Shown here: positions 14,401 to 24,330 of the stretch, in pieces | Layout: each line of letters opens with the position of its first letter | Position numbering within the stretch: position 1 is the stretch's first letter | Assembly: GCF_947242115.1 (NCBI RefSeq) | Contig: NC_074711.1 | Span: 874,501 to 938,500 of the forward strand | Source of the DNA: Biomphalaria glabrata | Taxonomy: Eukaryota; Mollusca; Gastropoda; Planorbidae | Direction of reading: 5' to 3' | Length of the DNA stretch: 64,000 bases | Program-made: the position numbers and the translations under genes | Notes under the pieces: generated by a model | Seen by the model: only the letters and a program-made list of their open reading frames with translations | The model's database searches: none | Told to the model about the DNA's origin: nothing

Positions 14401-15675
14401 CCATGTCTGTGTAAACACTATTGCATAACTTGCAAAGAAAAAATGCATGGCTAGGTTTACACTGACCAGCTTGTTGGAATCAGTCAGACACACAATCTAT
14501 TTACATTTTTGGGCAGGGAGAGGTGTGGATGAAAAGTTTGCATGTTGTTGTTTTTTCAAGTTGGTTATCCTAATGCTTTTAGATCTATATAACTGTATCA
14601 AGGACTATCATAGCCTATAGACTAGGCCTAACGGCCACTGTAAGAATGAAGCAAAGTGATCTAGATGCACTTTCAGTACTGTTGAGGGGCATGACATTGG
14701 TATGCCCTAAAAACAAAATCTCATACAATCCTTTTTTTATTTATATTGTGAAGAAACTACTGTCTGATTTATTAAATATAAATGTTGCTAAGCAACCAAA
14801 TAGATAAGGATTTGATGTTTACTATTATACATTTTTTAATGCAGAATTTAAATTTTCCATAACTCAGATTTGAAAAACCATTAAAATTTTTAGGGGTTAT
14901 AATTATACCATACTATGGTTTCATAAAATGAGCTGAGATGTTTAGATTAGCCTTGAACATGTAAGATACATGTAGTTTGGATGTAAGGCTAGGTCATTAT
15001 AACAGTTTGAAAATTATAAAGTTTTTGTAAAAATGTAATAGGATGCTGTTTTATAAAGTGATGTAAACAAAAAAAAGTGCCATTTACTGATTTCTCACAA
15101 TTTTTTGAGGGTTCAGCTTAGATTTACATATTCTTTTTAATATATTGACAGTCATGCTTTTCTATTTCAGTAGCCTGATGATTGATCCTAAAGAACCTAT
15201 AGATGATAATCAAGACACTCAGCATGATAAAAGAAAATATTTGGTAGGAATATAGGTCATTGATTGATGTGTGAACAATTATCTGTGGTATATTTCTTTT
15301 TGTGATTAAAATTTATTTTAAAAAATGGGAGGTATTTTTATATTTATCTTTTCACTTAATAGATAGCTTGAAGTAAGTGGGTTAATTATTAGTATCACCA
15401 AGTGTCAGTGATAACTAATAACTAGTGATCCATTGTAAAGTCTGTGTGGAAGCAATTGTATTTTTCTTTCTGTATCTTTGTTAATATGATTTTTATTGTA
15501 ATGTCTCTTTCTGCAGTTGTCAAGACAAGATCCAGTACATACTGTTTGTCTGAAGTCTTACCTTGTCTCACAACTGAAGGTCTGCCAAACAATGTATGGA
15601 CAAGAAATTTGTGACCAGCTGATGGCTAGTCTGGACTCAGAAGTCATAGCTCAACTCCAACCATTCTGTCATTAG
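62..15675 (+). CDS. IPO11: Importin-11, C-terminal 576 residues (16 coding exons; N-terminus outside window)
   Basis: Karyopherin-beta family nuclear import receptor; the family carries cargo such as ubiquitin-conjugating enzymes through nuclear pores under Ran control (family knowledge). Exons: 62-102, 257-395, 2347-2452, 3276-3439, 3706-3746, 5025-5090, 5456-5620, 7305-7497, 8427-8506, 9866-9946, 10284-10379, 10836-10949, 11164-11285, 13204-13296, 15171-15243, 15517-15675. All phases agree and the stop is TAG at 15673. Recognisable IPO11 segments include GGDSYKYSLRPCTE, VIWLIGQWVGVK, RLEAAQTLRVAVDDFEF, HVLHVLSFVIERV, YLPLLWKESEDHNMLRCAIL, HVYLLEDGLELW, TQPERRKLSALALASLL and DPVHTVCLKSYL. 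The sequence consists of HEAT-type helices with no signal peptide. Human IPO11 is about 975 aa, so roughly the first 400 residues lie upstream. One intron (3440-3705) is AT-AC, and the 5621-7304 intron begins inside a 30-bp minisatellite. Introns are loaded with LINE and SINE copies. There is no sign of pseudogenisation. Confidence 0.93.
396..1200 (-). mobile_element. CR1/L2-like LINE, 3' end, 5'-truncated
   Basis: The reverse strand holds a 205-codon open frame (1127-510) typical of the C-terminal half of a CR1/L2/Jockey-group reverse transcriptase ORF. It shows NLGVFFDSTLSFDPHI, then SRLDYCNAVLAGIP, KLQRIQNNAARIV, LHWLPVKARIDYK and GPKVWNSLPIDLR. The frame continues further upstream on the minus strand without its true start. 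The 3' tail is an (ATT)n microsatellite at 397-418, preceded by a GCGCT-containing stretch that SINE family 1 shares. It lies antisense in IPO11 intron 2, starting right at the donor. A weak second tail-like stretch follows at about 1190-1230. The exact clade is not certain. Confidence 0.8.
1231..2205. other. Intronic sequence, no feature seen
   Basis: AT-rich IPO11 intron sequence with homopolymer runs. I see no exon, RNA gene or clear repeat. Confidence 0.5.
2206..2288 (-). mobile_element. RTE-like LINE 3' terminal fragment
   Basis: The reverse strand reads as the extreme 3' end of the RTE-like elements at 17400-18230 and 48500-48731: a tract ending in a GGTGYMCCAAYGGT-like block, CAGACTAAGG, then a GGTAAAGGTAA tail. 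A matching antisense fragment lies at 41665-41755. Confidence 0.55.
2453..3275. other. IPO11 intron 3, no feature seen
   Basis: AT-rich intron without recognisable repeat or coding content; a short TATT-type simple repeat precedes the next exon. Confidence 0.5.
3440..3705 (+). other. U12-type AT-AC intron of IPO11
   Basis: The intron starts ATATCCTTTTT and ends in AC, with TTCCTTAAC at 3689-3697, about 9 nt before the 3' end. These are the 5' splice site and branch-site consensus of the minor (U12) spliceosome. Reading frame forces this choice: the exon before ends with one leftover base (G, 3439) and the next must start CA-GTT-GAT-GAC to give the conserved VDDFEF. The nearby GT-AG pair would put the conserved 3706-3746 exon out of frame. 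Confidence 0.9.
3747..5024. other. IPO11 intron 5, no clear feature
   Basis: About 1.3 kb of AT-rich intronic sequence. No LINE, SINE or TIR element could be recognised by eye. Confidence 0.45.
5611..6817 (+). repeat. 30-bp minisatellite built on an exon-intron junction (about 40 units)
   Basis: Forty units plus a partial one, all 30 bp except one 25-bp unit at 6271-6295. The first unit straddles the real IPO11 exon end: TTTAGTTCAG is the last ten exon bases (5611-5620), followed by the intron start GTAATACAAT and ACTGTCAACA. Variants at the splice-site position are GTAA, GTAG, GTCA and ATCA. I count 31 units that keep AG|GT and 9 with ATCA, and those 9 also share other linked changes. Blocks 5821-6060 and 6061-6295 are the same eight-unit (240-bp) pattern, identical apart from a 5-bp deletion at the end. 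Confidence 0.97.
6902..7150 (-). mobile_element. 5'-truncated LINE 3' end (family with ATAAGATAAG tail)
   Basis: On the reverse strand a short frame reads NLYKYSFFPSAIRAWNGLPE then a KTSDLAEFKSLVNMHD end, the typical C-terminal end of a Jockey/CR1-group LINE ORF2. A short 3' UTR and an ATAAGATAAG tail follow. Other copies are at 12366-12598, 12865-13048, 16225-16290, 32885-33130, 33495-33695, 48262-48316 and 58535-58585. Confidence 0.75.
7775..8010 (+). mobile_element. tRNA-derived SINE, family 1
   Basis: Begins GAAGCGTGGTCGAGAGGC, an A-box-like tRNA(Ser/Leu)-like head. A B box follows at GAGGTTCGACACC, then a unique body with a C-run, and a tail GTAGCGCTATATAAAAGC with TAATAA. Three further copies in the window (11612-11852, 48831-49065, 58596-58826) confirm it is an interspersed repeat, not a functional tRNA gene. 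Confidence 0.85.
8800..9080 (-). mobile_element. tRNA-derived SINE, family 3
   Basis: Reverse strand begins with a GAGGTGCCCGAGTGG-like A box and a B box in GGGTTCAAATC, then a body containing GAGTCCACCCAACTCTA. A second copy lies at 54424-54666 in the DUS3L intron with the same order of blocks. Confidence 0.75.
9200..9560 (+). mobile_element. Degenerate LINE ORF2 C-terminal fragment
   Basis: Broken frames recall the intact copy at 50859-51714: MTSLRKM, then NIKWQEKIPNTEVL, FILKRLL and SGWTKQRI. Several stops and frame changes show this is an old copy in an IPO11 intron. Confidence 0.6.
11350..11426. repeat. (TA)n microsatellite
   Basis: Uninterrupted alternating T and A for about 77 bp in an IPO11 intron. 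Confidence 0.98.
11532..11575 (-). mobile_element. RTE-like LINE 3' scrap
   Basis: Contains AACCATTGGGGCAC in the same context as the RTE-like 3' ends at 2206-2288 and 41665-41755. It is immediately followed by a family 1 SINE. Confidence 0.35.
11612..11852 (+). mobile_element. tRNA-derived SINE, family 1
   Basis: Same structure as 7775-8010: GAAGCGTGGTCAAGAGGC head, B box GAGGTTCGACACC, C-run, GAGCATGCTATAAGCATG body and AGCGCTATATAAATGC tail. Confidence 0.85.
12020..12200 (+). mobile_element. tRNA-derived SINE, family 2
   Basis: Head GCCTGGTCGTGCGGTTTGC (A box) and AGGGTTCAAACCCTGC (B box). A body follows with CCGTCGTCCTGCGGGAGG and a tail ending in AAAACATTTTACAAAC. An antisense copy is at 45822-45998, so this is a SINE and not a tRNA gene. 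Confidence 0.83.
12366..12598 (-). mobile_element. 5'-truncated LINE 3' end (ATAAGATAAG-tail family)
   Basis: Close copy of 6902-7150, including the GCTATTAGAGCATGGAATGG block that encodes AIRAWNGLPE on the reverse strand and the AGACGT block near the tail. Confidence 0.75.
12865..13048 (-). mobile_element. 5'-truncated LINE 3' end (ATAAGATAAG-tail family)
   Basis: Third antisense copy within IPO11, about 500 bp from the previous one and truncated slightly nearer the 3' end. Confidence 0.75.
13445..14275 (+). mobile_element. LINE ORF2 C-terminal region with 3' zinc finger, degenerate
   Basis: Translates, with stops and frame changes, as DAVNEFCYLDSTIQDDLSLE, KATSTFARLRPRIWENQK, KASVLSTLLYGSELWTTYA, ITWQERVCNTEIL and RHLHWLRHVRRMEDNIIPKS. 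This is the conserved region after the reverse transcriptase in a widespread animal non-LTR family (YLGSTI...LLYGSE...W...RMED). The 3' end at 14160-14250 resembles a CxxC...H zinc finger; a related C-terminal piece lies at 42520-42725. Confidence 0.75.
14276..15170. other. IPO11 intron 14 remainder, no feature seen
   Basis: AT-rich intron after the LINE, with no recognisable repeat. Confidence 0.45.
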
Positions 15676-15803
15676 CAAACTTCACAAACAAGTTTGACCA
15701 TCTCCCCCCATTAGGAAACATCTTTTCTTTACCTGCACCATTAAGGAAGGACTCAAACAAGTCAGGTTTCTCCATCCATTAGGAGGAAATATTTTATGCA
15801 AAT

Positions 15804-15809
15804 AATAAA
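15804..15809 (+). promoter_or_regulatory. Probable IPO11 poly(A) signal
   Basis: AATAAA about 130 nt after the stop codon. It is the first canonical hexamer downstream, so the 3' UTR may be short. A second AATAAA occurs near 15945. Confidence 0.5.
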
Positions 15810-16224
15810 CATGTATTTTTAAAGTGAATCATTAAGTTTGTGATTTAGAAGAAAATGACCATGGCAAGCATTGATAAAGTATATATATTTAAATAGGCAA
15901 GAATAATATATTAGGATGGTTTCTAGTGAATGTTTATTCTTTTAAATAAAATATAATTTAACGAATAGAAATGATTAGATACTGCAAAGTTTAGTGAGAG
16001 CATTTCCAATTCGTATTTTTAATGGTACCGGTATTACAAAGTTATTTTAAAGACATTATTTACACAATATAAGATTCAGTGGTCCACCAACACTTTTGAC
16101 TTCTTAGACTATCAGTTCATTTTCAGATGCTTTAACATTCATTAGCAATAGGTTTCACCATGAATAGTGAACAATATAATTACTACATGGTAGAAATGAT
16201 TTCATTTTCAGATTAAATAAATAG

Positions 16225-16290
16225 GGCGTAGGACGTAATCATCTTCTTTTTTGAAGTAACGTCTGTATTATATAAGATAAGATAAATAAA
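16225..16290 (+). mobile_element. Very short LINE 3' end (ATAAGATAAG-tail family)
   Basis: About 65 bp matching only the 3' UTR and tail (GGACGTAATCATCTTC ... TTGAAGTAACGTCTG ... ATAAGATAAG), in sense orientation. Confidence 0.7.
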
Positions 16291-17395
16291 TACTGCATTG
16301 TTTACAATTATAAAATTGTTCAAAACCAGTAAAAATTTAATTTAAAGATACATCAATCTATGAATAAAAAGTGTTTTTCTTTCTATAATTGAAATCATTC
16401 TTAAAGACCATTCATAAAGCTATTTTTTTTTAATGTGAAAGATTTGTCATTATTTTTTATGTACATATTATAAATGTCCAAGAAGTTTTTGATTTTCCAA
16501 ATGATGATGATAAGAAAAAATTTTTAACGGGTCATATAATTTACATAATGACTAACATTACATTAGGATGAAGAATGTTTATAAAAGTAAGCAAAACTGA
16601 TTCCTTGCTATTTCTTACAGTAAAAAGCATTTGCATTATTATGAGTACCAGTACAAGCTTTGAATTGAAACTTTAAAAGTGTATTATACTTGTTTAAGTA
16701 TTTTTTTTTTGTACATCATTAAAAGTGTGGTTTTTAACATTTAAGTAATTTGATGTAATATTTCAAATGAAATATCTGAAGATGTTGATGTATATATTTT
16801 ACATGTTAATGACCTTTGTATTAAACTGTATATGCTGACAATGTCTTTTTTTTTGTAGAATTGGTTAATGAGAGGAAGAGACACTTTATGCCAAATAATA
16901 TGCACAAAATATAAAGCAATAATATCTATAAAACTAAGACTTTCAGAATGGTTGGCAGCTTTGTTTAGCTGAATAGTGAGTTTTGGCACAATTTAGGCTA
17001 TGTCGTGCCTAGCTAGCTGAATAGTATCTTCACAAACATTATAAGAAATTCAAAATGTACAAATAGTACTGATTTCTTTTTTAAAAAAAGGAGGGATCTG
17101 TTAAAGATCTACATTAAATATTACATATTCTTCCCATCCTTTTCTGTCCAATCTTTTTCCAGCTACCGGTACTGTTCCCTGAACAGGTGCAGCCTTAAGG
17201 TTTGGCAAGTGTGGGGCCCGGCCATAAAGAGAATATTTTATCACTGTTAGCCTTTCGTACAAATATTAATGATCTGACATGACACTTCCTCACGGCCCCA
17301 CACTCTGCTTAGGCTGCCTCTGCCCTGAAGGAAGGTCTTTGTGAGCCCTGAGGACCTTGTGATATGGCCATATTCTTTACTAGTTCAGAGTACTT
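16291..17395. other. IPO11-HYPK intergenic, no gene seen
   Basis: AT-rich sequence, perhaps distal IPO11 3' UTR. Open frames here are short and look random. Confidence 0.4.
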
Positions 17396-17399
17396 TAAC

Positions 17400-18230
17400 A
17401 ATGACTTTCGTATGGGTCTAAAACCACAGTTGGAGTAAGACAAGGCTTTCTTCTTTCACCAACACTTTTCTATCTTCGTCCTCCTTGAAAGGATAATGGA
17501 AGATGCTCTTAAAGGTTAAGAAGGTGCTGTAAACTTTAGTAGAAGAAGAATTACTAACTTGGCAGCTAGCTGACTTGATGATGCTCATAGACTTCAGCAA
17601 CATATGATATGCAAATCAATGCCAAAAAAAACAAACCCAACAGAGCTATTAAATAGACATCAGTATCGGAGGCTTAAAGCTGGCAAGTATTAGAAGTTTT
17701 AAACACCACTGAGCTGTTGTTTCATATGAAGGAACCAAATCTAAACTAGTTGCCAGAATTGCACAGTCCACAGCAGCATTTGCAAAGCTCAAAACAATCT
17801 GGAAAGATAAAGGCATAAGCCCTCGGCTCTAAAATCAGACTGATGCACTCATTGGTCATGGCCACATTCATGCTAATTGTAGAACTAGAGAGGAGGATCC
17901 TAGCAATGATGCTATAGAAGGCTACTAGATATCATCTACAAAGAAAGGATCAAAAATGAGATTCAAAACAGAATCACAATGGCTCTTAGGCCTCATGATG
18001 ACCTGCTGACCACAGTAAAAAAAAACAAAAAAAACTTTATGGTCATATTACAAGGTCCTCAGGGGTTGGAAAGACCTTCCTTCAGGGAACAGAACCAGGA
18101 AAAAGAAGAAACGGACAGAAAGACATTAAAGAATGGCATTGACAGTGATTCTATTCAAGGCAAAATGATAAAGAGGGTTGACAAATCATATGTGGTGCCC
18201 CAACAGTTCGACAGACTAGGCAACAGGTGA
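17400..18230 (+). mobile_element. RTE-like LINE pol remnant, degenerate
   Basis: Successive broken frames recall VRQGFLLSPTLF (reverse transcriptase motif B region) and RITNL followed by a decayed ADD-like block. A thumb-like region GTKSKLVARIAQSTAAFAKL follows, then RPHDDLLTTVKK, ILQGPQGLERP and a terminal SYVVPQQFDRLGN. The terminal block matches the 3' ends at 2206-2288, 41665-41755 and 48500-48731. Order and spacing fit an RTE-like ORF2; clade assignment is by memory of conserved blocks. Confidence 0.65.
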
Positions 18231-18284
18231 AAGTTATTCTTTTAAAATTTTCAAGTCCTACAAGGATTTCATAACAAGCTAATG

Positions 18285-19080
18285 TAATATGACTAATACG
18301 AACAAGACTGCTTTATTGATCCTTAGTGGAAATTTGTTGTGATTACAAGGACACTTACAACATTCAACAAAAGAGAAAGACACAATGTACCGGTACCCCG
18401 GTACAGAGATCTTATTTTTCATTTTCAACAAGTAGTGCTGATACAGTCTGACAAAATAAGGAAAAAACACATTTTTGTACCATTTGGTCCAATTCTCAGT
18501 TCTGATGGAGCAGGTGGTGTTTTGTCTTCTAAGATTTTTCCAACTTTGCCGACATTATTGTTGAAAAAGTTCATTCAAATATGATAGGGTTGTGCATGTG
18601 GTTTTTGATACTCTTTTTTTGTAAGACTGTTCTAGCAGCACAACAGTTTGGATAACACATTGCCTTGAAGGTATCTGTAAAATGTTTGTTTGGAGGTCAT
18701 GTATCATTTGCTTTTTTCCTTTAAAGTCTATTGAGTTCATTAGTTTTTGTGACATTCACCATTCACTTCTAAATAGTTGCCCATGCACCAGTTTGTAAAA
18801 ATTTTTTATTGACATCAATATTGAGTTTCATCTCCTAATATAAGACCCACTATGGCAGTATCATCAGCAAATTATTATTAATTATTTAACTCAGTCATGG
18901 GGGCTTCTTATTCCATTAGTGTAAAGAGTGTACAATACAGGAGAAAGTAAGCAAACTTCTTTGTTGATATAGATTGCAAGTCCTCCTCCTTTTGATTTTC
19001 CACTACATGCTTGTTATATCTGCTCTACGAACGTAAAATTAATTTAATCAATGGAGGGAATCCAGTATTGTATCACTGAG
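18285..19080 (-). mobile_element. Rex1-like LINE remnant, degenerate
   Basis: Reverse strand shows VCLLSPVLYTLFT, then FADDTAIVGLILGDET (reverse transcriptase catalytic ADD motif), NFTNWCMGNYLEVN and a decayed SIDFK. The CCACTAAGGATCAATAAAGC 3' end lies at 18299-18318. Numerous stops are present. Clade assignment (Rex1/Babar-like, CR1-L2 group) is tentative. Confidence 0.6.
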
Positions 19081-19400
19081 ACCAAAACAGCGAAACACAT
19101 CAAGGAGCGCTCTTTAAATTGAAAAAGGTGATAAAACTAACTTTTCTGTCTTATTTTGTACGGAATTTAAAATTCTGGCATCTTGTATTTGTTTGGACTG
19201 GCACAACTATAAACAGGGACATTCAAGTTGTACAGCAGTGATGCCCCAATATACCACACCCCTCACTCCTGCAAGGCTATAACATTAAAGTGTTTTATTT
19301 TAATATTATTTATATTAATTCTTTCCTACACTATGTGTTAGGTGGGAGATTAAATTTAATTTACTGTCAGTATTTAGTTCTTTTGCCCACCTTTAACAGT

Positions 19401-19632
19401 AATAAATAAAACATTAGATTCAGACCAAAACAGTCATAAATACAACATTAGATTCAGACCAAAACAGTCATAAATAAAACATTAGATTCAGACCAAAACA
19501 GTCATAAATAAAACATTAGATTCAGACCAAAACAGTCATAAATAAAACATTAGATTCAGACCAAAACAGTCATAAATAAAACATTAGATTCAGACCAAAA
19601 CAGTCATAAATAAAACATTAGATTCAGACAAA
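19401..19632. repeat. 34-bp tandem repeat, 7 copies
   Basis: Unit contains AATAAAACATTAGATTCAGA then CCAAAACAGTC; copies are nearly identical. Six of seven carry AATAAA on the plus strand. It begins about 70 bp beyond the HYPK stop codon, in its probable 3' UTR or flank. Confidence 0.95.
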
Positions 19633-19702
19633 ATACTTGTTGAAGTGTAAAAAAAACAACAACACAGAATTAAACTTCATTTCAATATTTATATTACAAA
19701 AT

Positions 19703-22700
19703 TTAATTGGTTAAAAATACTAAAGCCTCAATAACGTTGCCTTTGTATTCTCGTAACACGCGCTCAGCCCTTGACCTTGAGATCTCTATTTCTTGGACCT
19801 GTAGAGTAAAACATTGAAGTCAATCAAAACAACTAAATGGTAAAGAACTGAAGGCGTAGGTGTTCAAGCATGCCATTTCCCACCATGGACTTGAGTATTA
19901 CCAGGATAGATGAATAATTATAATACTTTTTGGTGTCAACAGATTTTTTTTTTAAAAGTTTGCAATAAATGTAAATAAAACAAAATAATTATCATCTACC
20001 TACATAAAACAGCCTACACCATAAATTGAAAAGTATGCCCATATCACACTTATGAGAGCCTGCATTACAACTATATCAGTAAGCCTAGAATATACATACA
20101 GTCATACAGTGATGAGATCAAGTCAGATAAAAAATGAACTATTGAATTAACAGGACAATCAACTGAAAATCTTTTTTTTTTTTTAAAAAGGGAAAAATGA
20201 GATAAGAAAAGTCTGTGTACTTTTAAGGGCAAGTTACAAGAGACACGCTGACAATTGGTGTTAACATGATCAGTGCTAAGAAAGTTTCTCAATATGAATC
20301 GCAGATGGACAGAAAAAGTCTTAGGGTTGAAAAGCCTGACCTTAAGATTATCACAATTATAAATGATAATGAAATGAAAATATGAAATCCATTTTACTTT
20401 GTAATATCTTAACTCAACCCTAGCATAAATTTGTAAAAAGCTTAATGCTATATAACCAGTCTCATTTCACCTTTTTGTACTGTATACAAACAGTTCACTT
20501 CACTAGCCCTAAGCTACTCACAAGATAAAACACTTGACTACTAATTACATGAATGAACAAATTCTCCTTCTTTTTATTTGTAACATTTTCCCAACTAGAG
20601 CAAACAAAAAGTTATTTACATCCCATGCATATTGCAACATCCACTAAAAGTTTTTTTAAGCACATTCTAACAAGATAAGTCCAAAAATATTCAATAAATC
20701 AGAGTTCCTATTGAATCTTTATGGGATACAATATATATACATATGGAAACAATATATGTTCATATTAAAGTCTATAAATTTGCTCCATGTCAGTAATGTT
20801 GACTTTGTGACAATTATTCTATTTTAAGTGATTTATAATGTACCTAAAAAGCTGTAATGCACAAATTGTAAGACAAATTTCCATACGGACAATAAAGATT
20901 ATTATTATATTATTATTATTAAAACTTCATTTGATTAGTAAATTCACTGACTAATGGTAGAATAACTGTTAAAAAATGATTTTTTTTTTCTACAAATACT
21001 AGGTCTAGATACAACTTTCTTAACATCCCAAACGAAGAATAATGCATGGATGCAAGCAACAGAGCCCCGTTTTGCCTGCAAGGGGGGGTTGGCAACCTAA
21101 AAAAACCTGCAAGCATGATGCCTCTTAAATCTTCACAACATAAATAAAACATTTACCTATATATATATATATATATATATCTTTGAATACAAACTATAAA
21201 TTCTTTGCTTTTACTTAAATTACTTTAATCTACATGTATGTTTGAACATTTCATTTTTTTATATATAATATGCATATAGATAGGCATATCTACTACTACT
21301 ATATTAGTATAAATCAAACTTTGTTAAAAGTTTACTCTATTTCAAATAAAAGATCGAATAGAATAGATCTATAAATATTTATTGGCTGACAAGAGTAGTC
21401 AGAAGATCTTATCAAATATAGAACTAGTTAACTGGATCTTCTAAGTAATAGTAGCTTAGACTGATTTATACTAGATTATCTAGATCTAGTCAAGATGTCA
21501 TTTTAATTCTATTATATTAGTATAAATCAAACTTTGTTAAAAGTTTACTCTATTTCAAATAAAAGATCGAATAGAATAGATCTATAAATATTTATTGGCT
21601 GACAAGAGTAGTCAGAAGATCTTATCAAATATAGAACTAGTTAACTGGATCTTCTAAGTAATAGTAGCTTAGACTGATTTATACTAGATTATCTAGATCT
21701 AGTCAAGATGTCATTTTAATTCTATGATATTAGTAACAGATTAGATCCATCAATTTACACCTATCTATATCTAGGTCTAATAAAGAAACTAGTAAGTTTA
21801 AATTTTTATGCCATGAGATCAAACTTATTAGAATTAGATCTACTTACTAACTTGGGCGTCTCAGGCCAGGGCCGTACGGAGTTGTTTCTAACTTTTGTTT
21901 ACATTTTTTTATACAAAGCGAAAGTTCGGAAATAAGTGCATGCACCATAATTAAAAAATTGTAACTTCCTGTCTTTCTTTAAATTCGACTTATTAAGTTT
22001 TAGTTTGAAAGATCAAAACGTTAATGAATGTGAAAAAAAAAAAGTCTGATACCGAGCAGGGAAGCTTTTTTTTTTTTACTTCGATTATGCCCGGCTATAG
22101 CCGTCGATCTTGCATCCATGGAATGTCAAAAAAAGACTTACAATATAATCCACATCATCTTTATTGATCTTGACTTTGGATAACTCTTTCTCTTTTTCAT
22201 GTTTGGCCTTTGCTTCTTTATTTTGTCGATCACTGACAACTCTGATAGCCTGACAATTTAAACCAATATGTTTGTTAAAAAAGAGAACAGGAAAAAAGTG
22301 CTAATTGAACAAAAAAAATTTAATTACAAATATATAGATTCATTTAGTATACTAATATATTGTTTTTGTTTTCATTGTTCACTGTTGTAAAATTCTGTGC
22401 TATCTATTGTAAACTATGTTCAAGCTGAGGTAATAACTAAACTTCCAACTAACAGTTGAACACAGGCGAAGGTCAACAATGAAATGAGACTGTTAAGAAG
22501 GAATCAGTTTACAACATTTAATTTGGCAATGAAGGCGATTCATCTATGTCGTCACTAAAAAAATAACTAAGTCCAAAAATAACCTAACAGTTGAACACAG
22601 GCGAAGGTCAACAATGAAATGAGACTGTTAAGAGTGAATCAGTTTACAACATTTAATTTGGCAATGAAGGCGATTCATCTATGTTGTCACTAAAAAAATA

Positions 22701-24215
22701 ACTAAGTCCAAAAAACTTCCCAATGAGCAAACTTGACTGCATCCTAAAGTAAAGATGCTAACTAACATGTGAACTGATTTTATTTCATATCTAACTCTAG
22801 TCTCTTTGATTTTATTATGACAGTATTGTCAAGTTATAAAACCTCCACCCAAAATAAAACAAATGAATCCTAATTTTTATGTATCAATCTCCTTTTTGTA
22901 AACTAGCACAGCCTAACATTACCATAATGAAAGCATGGCCCAGTGATCTTAGCATTGGTTGTATGCACCAGTCTCTTTTATGGTGTTATGCGGGTTTGAA
23001 TCCTCCTGCTTAAAAGTTTGTTAGCAAACCTTTTTTAAAACCAAACAGAACTAGACCAATATATATACATATATATCATCCATATATGATCTGTGATGCC
23101 CACTCATGCGGCTGGAGAGACCTATCTTTGGCTGCACTTTGGGCAGTCTAATTCCAGCTGGCGCTTGTGTTGGCTGCCTTGATTTTGTTTTCTCTGTCAT
23201 CTGCCAGTGCTGTTCCGTTGTTCTCTTGTCCTCTACAATTTTTGTGCCAGTTTTAAATGCATGATCCCATGTGCTTTTGTTTCCCAGGCTACTGAATCAA
23301 TGTTAAAAGCTTTTAGAGACATTTTGAGGGTGTTCCCAAAGCTTTTTCTTTGTCCACCTTGTGATCGGTTCCCTTTCTTTAATTGAATACAAAGGAGTCT
23401 TTTATGGATGTGGGAGTATCCCATCCTGCAGATATGGCCTGCTCATCTCTGCAGATCAATTTTGGAACAGGCTTTTAGGGCAAATTGGACAGCAAATAAC
23501 AAGTCCCTGATTGTTGCTGATTTTGTTAGGGTTTTTTTTGCTTTTAGACAACTCAAATTTTTTTAAACCAGACAAGACTGGACACCTAATGATTGGACAG
23601 ACAGAACAGTCAAATAAGTGAAGTTAAATAAGCTTGTAATAATAATAATGTTTTTTTTAACTGATAAAAATAAAATTAGAGTTACATTTTTTGAGTCGCA
23701 TTGAAAATTTTTTTTAAATTACAGTCGTATCATACAAATATGGGTCTCACAATTCAGTAAGATGACCAAGTGATCTATGGAAATGGTTGTATGCACAAGT
23801 TTTAGTGTAGGTTCAAATCCTACTACTGCCTAAAATTTTAAAACTATTTTTTTAAGAAAAAAGACACTTGACAAAGTTAAATTTAGGGGACACCATTTTC
23901 TAATCCCAATTTCTCTTCCATTGTATTACTCTCAGATTCCTTAAAATATAAAAAAAATTTAGCTATAAATAACAAATGAATGTAATTAATGACAACTAAC
24001 CAATGGTTATAATTAATGACAACAGACAATGGAATGTAATAGCTTACATCTTGAATATCCTGGGCAGCAATTTCTTTTTCTTCCTCATAGTCTGTAACCT
24101 TCTCCAAGTCTGCAGCACCGGCATCGTGTTTGGCAACTTTCTTGCCTTTAGACTCATCTTCTGCATCATTGTCTTCTACCTCTGGTTCCTCAACTTGAAT
24201 CTCATTTGTAGCCAT
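19703..24215 (-). CDS. HYPK: HYPK (huntingtin-interacting protein K), complete, 3 coding exons, 123 aa
   Basis: Small ribosome-associated chaperone-like protein that binds and modulates the NatA N-terminal acetyltransferase (NAA10/NAA15) and suppresses aggregation (family knowledge). Exons on the reverse strand: 24215-24048, 22249-22142, 19798-19703, all phase 0; stop at 19705-19703. Residues 1-28 are acidic and lysine-rich, then comes the HYPK signature KHDAGAADLEKVTDYEEEKE (29-48). A charged helix SDRQNKEAKAKHEKEKELSK follows, and the C-terminal UBA-like domain contains EIEISRSRAERVLREYKGN and ends EALVFLTN. Length agrees with human HYPK (about 121-129 aa). The start chosen is the ATG of MATNEIQ. 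A pyrimidine-rich stretch ending in an AG upstream suggests a 5' UTR intron, so the promoter probably lies beyond the adjoining LINE. Introns hold SINEs, a LINE scrap and two recent tandem duplications. Confidence 0.93.
19799..21300. other. HYPK intron 2, distal part, no clear feature
   Basis: AT-rich intron with a short (TA)n run near 21160. No exon or recognisable transposable element. Confidence 0.4.
21301..21726. repeat. 213-bp exact tandem duplication
   Basis: 21301-21513 and 21514-21726 read the same throughout by eye, so the event is recent. It lies in HYPK intron 2 and the unit is rich in AGATCTA motifs. Confidence 0.93.
22451..22717. repeat. 135-bp tandem duplication
   Basis: Two copies starting AACAGTTGAACACAGGCG at 22451 and 22586, differing by only a few bases. 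It lies in HYPK intron 1. Confidence 0.92.
22935..23010 (+). mobile_element. tRNA-like SINE remnant, family 4
   Basis: A-box-like TGGCCCAGTGATCTTAGC and B-box-like GGGTTTGAATCC with the shared block TGGTTGTATGCAC. A similar piece is at 23757-23845. Confidence 0.5.
23090..23480 (-). mobile_element. LINE ORF2 C-terminal fragment, degenerate
   Basis: Reverse strand has NRSQGGQRKSFGNTLKMSLK and AFNIDSVAWETKAH, homologous to SQGGQRKRF...LKAFSIDPGTWETEAHD in the intact copy at 50859-51714. It sits antisense to the plus strand inside HYPK intron 1. Confidence 0.7.
23757..23845 (+). mobile_element. tRNA-like SINE remnant, family 4
   Basis: Shares AGTGATCT, TGGTTGTATGCAC and a B box (AGGTTCAAATCC) with 22935-23010. 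Confidence 0.45.
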
Positions 24216-24330
24216 TTGTTTCGGATTAATGCTTTTCAAATAAAAAAAAACAACAGAGGGAGGAGAGAATAAGCTTGCTGGTGCAAGAAATGTATATATA
24301 TATATATATATATATAAAGCGCTAGCTGAT

